From assembly GCA_003024985.2 (NCBI GenBank), contig PXIH01S0001162.1: a DNA stretch of 13,100 nucleotides; one strand, 5' to 3'. The stretch is from Euperipatoides rowelli (Eukaryota > Onychophora > Udeonychophora > Euonychophora > Peripatopsidae). This document shows, piece after piece, positions 1 through 13,100 of the stretch (the first letter of the stretch is position 1; every line of letters starts with the position of its first letter). Below the pieces are notes generated by a model. The model had not been told where the DNA came from. It searched no databases and saw only the letters and a program-made list of their open reading frames with translations. The position numbers were made by a program, and so were the translations under genes.

Positions 1-857
1 ATATTAATTGCAAATCTACACCAAAATATAAAATAATTAAAGAATACTTAGCCAAAACATCGGACTGGAAAACAAACACGTGTAGCTTCTTTCCATAGGC
101 TCGGTAAAGGTAAAGCAGGAAACTATATAGGGTGGTAAATGGAAACAAAATGAGCATGCAACTAAAAAAAAAAAAAGCTTATCAAATTTAAAAAAAGGCT
201 GGCCTTGACCATTCTCAGCCAGGGGCCAAAAGTGCCACCAGTCCGATTCTGACTTAGGTACTGTATGTGCATAGAAGAGAATTGAGTATAAATTGATAAT
301 GTTAAAAAAGAAAGTATGCAGTAGGACATTTACCATGTCATAATATGTGAAATGGTACTGGTATGAATTTACTGTATGTATTTAGTAGTAGTAGTAATAA
401 ATAAAATAGATCTCTCATATGTAATGATGACTATACAAACACTAGACACCACAGAGTGAAATTTAGCTAGCTTTTTCTTGAATATAAATGTTGGATCTAT
501 TATTTCTTAATGTTAGCTAGACCTTCACCTGAAGGTGCTTTTAAAAGGCAATTGAACTAGAATATGTTGTCCATAGAAAGATTTCAACTTGTGAGTGCGA
601 TGTTTAGATTTAAATGCAGCCTCGCCACCCGCTCCATTTTTCTGTGATTGATGGTGACTATTATGTAATATTCTTATGATAGGTCTAACGGTTTAATAAA
701 ATAGTCATTCTTGATCACTAGTTCTCGAAACAAACCTATCATTAAAAATGCACTATTGGGATGGAGTAAATAGATTGACTATTTTCATTCTTATTTTGTA
801 GTCATTACTTATTGAGATGATGAGGTGGGTACTTTGAGTACCGTAATGAGTTTTACT
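1..857. other. Intergenic DNA, no gene seen
   Basis: The stretch is AT-rich with homopolymer A runs and a short AGT-type microsatellite near 385. A minus-strand open frame of 99 codons (37-336) has no recognisable domain, is rich in Phe, Ser and Cys, and shows no good splice context, so it is not called. Confidence 0.4.
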
Positions 858-1139
858 AGCATCTGGGTGGCAAACTTCACATCTCCCATGATCTCAAAAC
901 CAACCAATGATATACAATGTATGACCATGTCAAGTGCTCAGCTGCTTTTTATTTTATTTACAGTCCTAACATACCCAACAGGGCACTGACTTCAACTCTA
1001 CTAGGTAAAAAATAACTATGCCCCAACCCTAAAGAGGTGCATTAACTTTTTTGAACATTTTTTTATAAGTTTTACATCACTTTCGTTGGCCCAACCATTT
1101 TTAGGATCACAGGAGATGTGAACTTGCCACCCAGATGCT
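858..1139. mobile_element. Short inverted-repeat element (MITE-like)
   Basis: Arms at 858 to about 905 and about 1092-1139 are imperfect inverted copies. AGCATCTGGGTGGCAA at the left edge matches the reverse complement of TTGCCACCCAGATGCT at the right edge, apart from a one-base length difference in the A/T run just inside it, and similarity continues inward through ACATCTCC. The interior (about 185 bp) has no coding capacity. No target-site duplication could be recognised. The structure fits a non-autonomous DNA transposon. Confidence 0.6.
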
Positions 1140-1687
1140 GTCTTTTTGGAAATAGTTCCGGAATATTTTTTTAACATGTTTTGCAACCAATACTTGATTT
1201 AGTACTTAGTTCAGACCCATTAGTGACATTGAAGTGGGAGAATCTTGATACTAGTGATCATATTTTAGAAGGCAAATCTAGCAAAATTAAGTGGAGCTAC
1301 TTAAAAGTGAGTTAGAAATAAATGTAAAACAATGTATTCCGATGAAAATAAGAAGCATAGGAATATTAAAAAATGATTTAGCCTACTAAAGAGCTTAGCG
1401 AGGAATTTAATAAGTTGAAGATAAATTAACTATAAATTGTGTCGAAATAAATTTAAAAATTCTATTGGTATTTCTAATAACTTTTAAGAAAAAAAATTGG
1501 CTGATAATACTAATTCTGATAGTAAGTCATTTTTCTCATATTTAGAAGTAAGCATTGGATCAAAGAACAACTAGAGCCTTTAAAGATTAAGTATGATTAA
1601 TTAAATTAGTGAAGATTTTGATGTGGCTGAAAAATAAATTCAATATTTTGCATCTGTTGATATATACTGTATATACCAAGGAATGTA
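1140..1687. other. Intergenic DNA, no gene seen
   Basis: AT-rich sequence with no open frame of note, no recognisable coding similarity and no clear repeat. Confidence 0.4.
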
Positions 1688-3425
1688 TGTAGTGAGGAAC
1701 TGGAATTTTTAATTTTGGCTTAAACTGGAAGTAGCCAGATTTTGACCTAAAATTCAGGCCGGAACCGGAATTTTTTTTTAATAATAGTGCACTATACTAC
1801 TATATAAATTAAATTAGCCTAAAAAATTATTATTAATAAAAAATTATTAATCTTTTCAAATTCTGCGAGTAGCCTACCCTATTATAGATAAATTTAAAAA
1901 CTTACTGTTCTAAATCTTTTCAATTCATTAAAAATAGGCTTCTGTTAAAAATTTATAATACAATCACTACCTTTGTTCCAGAATTTTTCCTTATATTCAG
2001 AAAAAAATTACAATAAAATTAAGATAATTAAAAAAATAATCTAATATATATTACATAGTAGAAAAATTAGAACTGTAGTTGGAAAGGTATCTTCAAATTA
2101 ATATTATAATGGATGTGGATTGCTACAGGGTGCTGTGATGTCAGCAACATTGTTTAATATTTTGTTAGACTTTGACAATAACATACAATCTACAGTTATA
2201 CAATATGCGGACGATGTAAAGGAACAATTATATCAGATAAAGATTATGATGTACTACAACATGATATCGAGGAAGTAAAGCAGTGGTGTGAGTCCAATAA
2301 ACTTGTTATTAATTTTAATAAGACTAACACATTAAATTATGCATTTAGACCTAAAAAGCATAAATATAAGCTGAATGAATTAGAATTTAAAAATTTGGAC
2401 TCAATTACAGACTTAGGTGTGATTTATGATAGTAAATTAAAGTTTAATTATCTGGCAGACATAGTAAAAAAAAATGTTGACACAATTTGCTAGACTAAAA
2501 AATTCATTGTATAATATTACACCACAATTGTTTGTTATTTTATATCCACTTTATATTCAGCCATATATAGATTATGCATCTGCTGCAGTTTCTTTTAGAC
2601 ATAGCAAGGATATTGATAAATTAAAACTTGCTTTCAGGAGAATAACAAAAAGAGTTTCAGGACTATGGAATTGTTCTTATGCAGAGAGGCTGAGTATTCT
2701 AAATTCAGTAATGATCTCATTAATATGTACAAACACAATAATTGAAGGTAATATAAATTTTTTTTTTAATTATCCACTGACAATATATTAAGGGGTCACA
2801 GCTTTTATATTAAACGCCCATATAGAAAAACAAAACATGCATCTCAGCTTATCTGTATAGACTTATTGATAATTGGAACAAGCTACCTGATAGTGTAATT
2901 AATACAACAAATATTGATGATTTTAAAAACAAACTAGATAGATAGATATATGAAATCTGACAGCATTTACTAACCATTTGCAACAAATATTCAGTGATAA
3001 AAGATTTGTCTTATTCACCTAACTTTCTAATAATAATAACTCAAAATTCAAAGTTTGATGAAAAATACATTGTTTTTGCATTAATTAGAATAAGAATTAT
3101 AAGTAATAGTTTTTTTCTATTAATTTTCAAGTTTTGTTCGAATTTTTATCATCTTTCATAAAATGTAAAAAAAAATTGTATTCGATTTGAAATGTTTAGT
3201 TTTTGTTTACTTTAATAAATTTTGTAAAAAATTAAATCTTATGTCATTGCCATGAATAAAATTAAAAACATGTTTCTCAATATCACTAAGCCATCTGATG
3301 AGTCTTTTGATAAAAAATGATGAAATGGTGGGAAATTTTGGCCAAGGCTCTGGCCAGAACTTGCCACTTCAGGCCGGAACTGCACATAAATCCTGAATTC
3401 CGACCGGAATTCCAGTAACCCCTAC
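1688..3425. mobile_element. Inverted-repeat-bounded segment of about 1.7 kb containing a LINE fragment
   Basis: The left edge (1688 to about 1775) and the reverse complement of the right edge (about 3335-3425) are diverged copies. Both start ATGTAG(T/G)G, then ACTGGAATT, and share a later (T)GG(A/C)AGT..GCCAGA...CC segment and CAGGCCGGAA-type words. Unlike their surroundings they contain GC-rich GGCCGGAA motifs. This is consistent with terminal inverted repeats of an old DNA transposon, possibly hAT-like by its tip, that later received a LINE insertion. I saw no convincing target-site duplication, so the boundaries are approximate. Confidence 0.45.
2057..2946 (+). pseudogene. Decayed non-LTR (CR1/Jockey-type) LINE reverse transcriptase, 3' part
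   Basis: Read across at least three frames, this matches the C-terminal half of a LINE RT. In order: GLLQGAVMSATLFN near 2115 (family GVPQGSVLSPLLFN), QYADDV near 2200 (catalytic YADD box), LQHDIEEVKQWCESNKLVIN, TDLGVIYDSKLKFN near 2410, then YIQPYIDYASA, KDIDKLKLAFRRITKRVSGL and SYAERLSILNS from about 2548 to 2710. The tail is ILRGHSF and, after another shift, NWNKLPDSVIN then DDFKNKLDR with a stop near 2944. Frameshifts near 2220, 2475 and 2850 and a stop make it non-functional. It lacks the endonuclease and early RT motifs, as expected for a 5'-truncated copy. The AT-rich sequence after it may be its 3' UTR. Confidence 0.85.
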
Positions 3426-3785
3426 ATGGTACTTACTCAAATATGCAGGTCAGCCATGTTTTCCTTTACAGACATGACATATGCATCCTCAGATGTTATT
3501 TGACCAGCAAGATAATTTCTTTTAAAATACAGTCTATTCTTAAAATTTTCTATTAATTAGATTATAAGTTGTAGCTTGCTGAATCCAGATGAGTTTTGGG
3601 GATGTTTTATATATTTCTCTTCCACAAACCTGGACTTCTATGGTTGCTATATAATTTAATGCAGCTTATAGGGAAAAGTATGTAGATTATGAATCTTTAT
3701 TTCCATTTATAGCATATTGTTTATAGTTTCAGAAATACAGTATATAAAATACCGTTTAAGCTTAAACATTTTTTAAAATAATAAT
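3426..3785. other. Presumed promoter-side spacer, no gene seen
   Basis: This AT-rich DNA lies between the inverted-repeat element and the hairpins before DHX33. Apart from the TATA-like sequence near its right end, I see no coding similarity or clear repeat. A 5' UTR exon of DHX33 could lie here or further left but cannot be placed from sequence. Confidence 0.4.
3741..3750 (+). promoter_or_regulatory. TATA-like sequence upstream of DHX33
   Basis: TATATAAAAT lies about 235 bp before the start codon on the coding strand and is a plausible TATA box. In DNA this AT-rich such matches occur often by chance, and no initiator was identified, so this is weak. Confidence 0.2.
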
Positions 3786-3827
3786 GTTAACCAACACCAC
3801 CTAGATATGTCTAGATGTGTTGGTTAA
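3786..3827. repeat. Hairpin 1 upstream of DHX33
   Basis: TTAACCAACAC (3787-3797) pairs perfectly with GTGTTGGTTAA (3817-3827). Inside it CTAGA (3801-3805) pairs with TCTAG (3810-3814) around a 4-nt loop. The structure is therefore a two-tier stem with small internal mismatches. It could be a short foldback element with TTAA ends or a protein-binding palindrome. No function is assigned. Confidence 0.7.
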
Positions 3828-3870
3828 ACCCCTTTTCTGGCAAATTCCATTTGCACTGAGAGGGGTTAAA
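3824..3870. repeat. Hairpin 2, sharing its left end with hairpin 1
   Basis: AACCCCT (3827-3833) pairs with AGGGGTT (3861-3867), and TT at 3824-3825 can add pairs with AA at 3869-3870. Inside, GCAAAT (3840-3845) pairs perfectly with ATTTGC (3849-3854) around TCC. It overlaps hairpin 1 at the shared GGTTAA, so the two stems compete for those bases. Confidence 0.65.
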
Positions 3871-3969
3871 CAATCTAAAAAAAATTTAATAGTTTTGTAT
3901 TTGCTTGGTTTAGATGTCAACAGTTATCCTATCACCCCTTAATTCTTTTTCTTCATAGCAATTTTTTTT

Positions 3970-3983
3970 TTCCTTTTAGGGTA
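3970..3983 (+). promoter_or_regulatory. DHX33: Splice-acceptor-like site four bases before the DHX33 start codon
   Basis: A long T-run followed by TCCTTTTAG ends at 3979, and GGTA then the ATG follow at once. This is a strong 3' splice-site consensus placed where a 5' UTR exon would begin. It suggests that the mature mRNA has either an upstream untranslated exon or a trans-spliced leader. I cannot tell which from sequence alone. Confidence 0.55.
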
Positions 3984-11564
<7,581 letters not shown>

Positions 11565-13100
11565 GTAATTTTTTTCCCTTTGTTTTCCATTAAATGAAAT
11601 TTCACAGCTCAGTCAAATTAGAATATCTGCCCTGCAAGTTGAAGTATTTAGATTGAGCATTATGAATGTTCTTGTGATTCTATTGGTTAATTTGAATAAG
11701 GGATCCATGTTCCAAAATTTGATGTGTTTGTTCTACAAGGTACCCGATTGACTGCTCATAGAGTCCTTAATTATAAAGTTTTTCCTAATTAGAAATTTAT
11801 TAATTCTTAGAAAATAGAAATTGAGTTATTATACAGTATTTTTCTCAAATTTAAACAATAATCGGTTCATGTGAGCATTGAAAGTGATCAAAACAGGTAG
11901 CAGAAATGTTGAAAAAGTACTCCTGCTTCATTCCTGGGCATAAAGTGAGAAATTGGAGTGAAGCTGACAGCACACAATCATTCTCCGGTTTTCTCTTTTC
12001 TAAAATAATTTATTTCTCTTCAAAGTATAGTTTAAAAATTTCTGGCGAGCTATTGCTTAATAATTTGTACAAATGTTGTTTCAAAGTATGACATATCAGA
12101 AGCGATAAACCAATGTTCCATCATAGGAATGAATTATTTTACCTAATTTAGTTCTCAGATCAATGGATTAATATGATTCTAAACTTTGTTACCCTTGCTA
12201 ACTAATAGAACTTAACTGATTTAAATATGAACTTAGGCAACCCCTTTTTCTTTCTTTACTCCAAACTCAATTCTAAAAGCATTTTTAGTTTATACTGTAT
12301 GGGATATTCACCTAGACATAATACAGTTCATATTATTAAAACTGTCTGTCAATTGATTGAAAAACAGTAACAAATCATATTTTTATTTTTTAACTAGAGG
12401 TTTTCCCAACATGGATGCTAGCATTCTATTTAGATTTTTTCTTGATTTTCTATGTATACTTTTCCATTAAGTTCTCATGACTCCTTAAGACAGATCAAAG
12501 CTTTGTCAACTAGGCTAAAGCTAATACTTTTTACTAAGTCACCTTGCATAACAATCTTTAAATAAAAAAGAAATGTCTATGTTGGTAAGGTTTGAAACTA
12601 CAGTAAATCACTCTTCCTATCACAATGATGTCTTATTTTCTTGATAGCTCTGCTAAAGCACATCCGACACATTATTTTGGTCTCCCTATGGCCTTTCCTG
12701 CTCTGGGGAGAATTCTTGAAAATTTAAAGTAAAAGAAGCTTCAAAGTTTGCTTGCCTTCTGTATAGCAAACTCCCATTCTCCAATTACTCCAGAAACAGC
12801 CTGAAATACATTTTAAAACTTATTTGTATCGGCTGTGGCTTCTTTCACCAGTAAAGGAATTATTTAAAAGAAATCAAAATTTATAAACAAAAATGCAGTG
12901 AAACTTAAATGATGGTTGCTAATTAATATAAGCATTCAAAGAGATGATCATCAATTTAATGTCATGGAAAAACTAGGATTTCAACACAATGTGGTTTATA
13001 GCATTTTATTTTTCAATATACAGATAAAAGTTGACTACATACTTGTGCATCTAAAGTATATTTAAAAAGGCTAAACCTTTATTTAGGAGTGTATAAAGAG
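11565..13100 (+). other. DHX33 intron 8, incomplete (runs off the window)
   Basis: It starts with donor GTAATT and continues to the window edge without an acceptor followed by helicase-like coding. I looked for the expected motif IV region (DILVFLTGQEE) and did not find it. The stretch about 11890-12010 and the stretch 12640-12850 are slightly less AT-rich, but neither gives a recognisable protein on either strand. Confidence 0.75.

Noticed and set aside
37-336. Minus-strand open frame of 99 codons at the left edge
   Set aside because: It has a skewed Phe/Ser/Cys composition driven by AT-rich runs, no recognisable domain, and no clear splice or start context.
11906-12091. Plus-strand open frame of 61 codons in intron 8
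   Set aside because: It shows no helicase similarity, no acceptor before it and no recognisable domain.
12640-12850. Less AT-rich stretch in intron 8, considered as an exon or transposase remnant
   Set aside because: No frame on either strand gives a recognisable protein, and stops are frequent.

Overview
This is an AT-rich (roughly two-thirds A+T or more) stretch of an animal nuclear genome. It carries the 5' part of one protein-coding gene, split by spliceosomal introns, in intergenic and intronic DNA full of decayed transposons. The low GC content, the decayed CR1/Jockey-type LINEs and the very common word TACTGTA suggest an invertebrate metazoan. I cannot name the species. No bacterial operon, rRNA, tRNA or CRISPR array was seen.

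Gene: eight plus-strand coding exons between 3984 and 11564 join, with GT...AG at every junction and the frame kept, into about 260 residues that match the N-terminal part of the DEAH-box RNA helicase DHX33. The exons carry motif I (GETGSGKTT), Ia (TQPRR, split by an intron), Ib (TDGMLLREA), II (DEAH) and III (SAT). They stop after a segment ending FQIHQEEPPG. The rest of the helicase (motifs IV-VI, winged-helix, HA2 and OB regions) must lie beyond the right edge, because exon 8 ends in a split codon at a splice donor and no further exon is recognisable up to 13100. A splice-acceptor-like sequence lies four bases before the proposed ATG, so a 5' UTR intron or spliced-leader trans-splicing is likely.

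Upstream (1-3983): no host gene is recognisable. There is an inverted-repeat element (858-1139) and a larger inverted-repeat-bounded segment (about 1688-3425) that contains a decayed LINE reverse-transcriptase 3' part (about 2057-2946). Next to the gene are a TATA-like sequence (3741-3750) and two adjoining hairpins (3786-3870).

Introns: intron 5 holds a G-run and a two-step hairpin (7493-7588). Intron 6 (7810-10990) is long because of nested mobile DNA. A decayed CR1-like RT (about 8300-9105) is split by an insert containing a 113-bp-arm near-perfect palindrome (8640-8870), flanked by a 13-bp direct repeat. Each arm carries a hammerhead-ribozyme-like core, as known from Penelope-like retroelements. 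Further on is a 656-bp TTAA-bounded element with long terminal inverted repeats (9800-10455). The palindrome insert is the most unusual object in the window.
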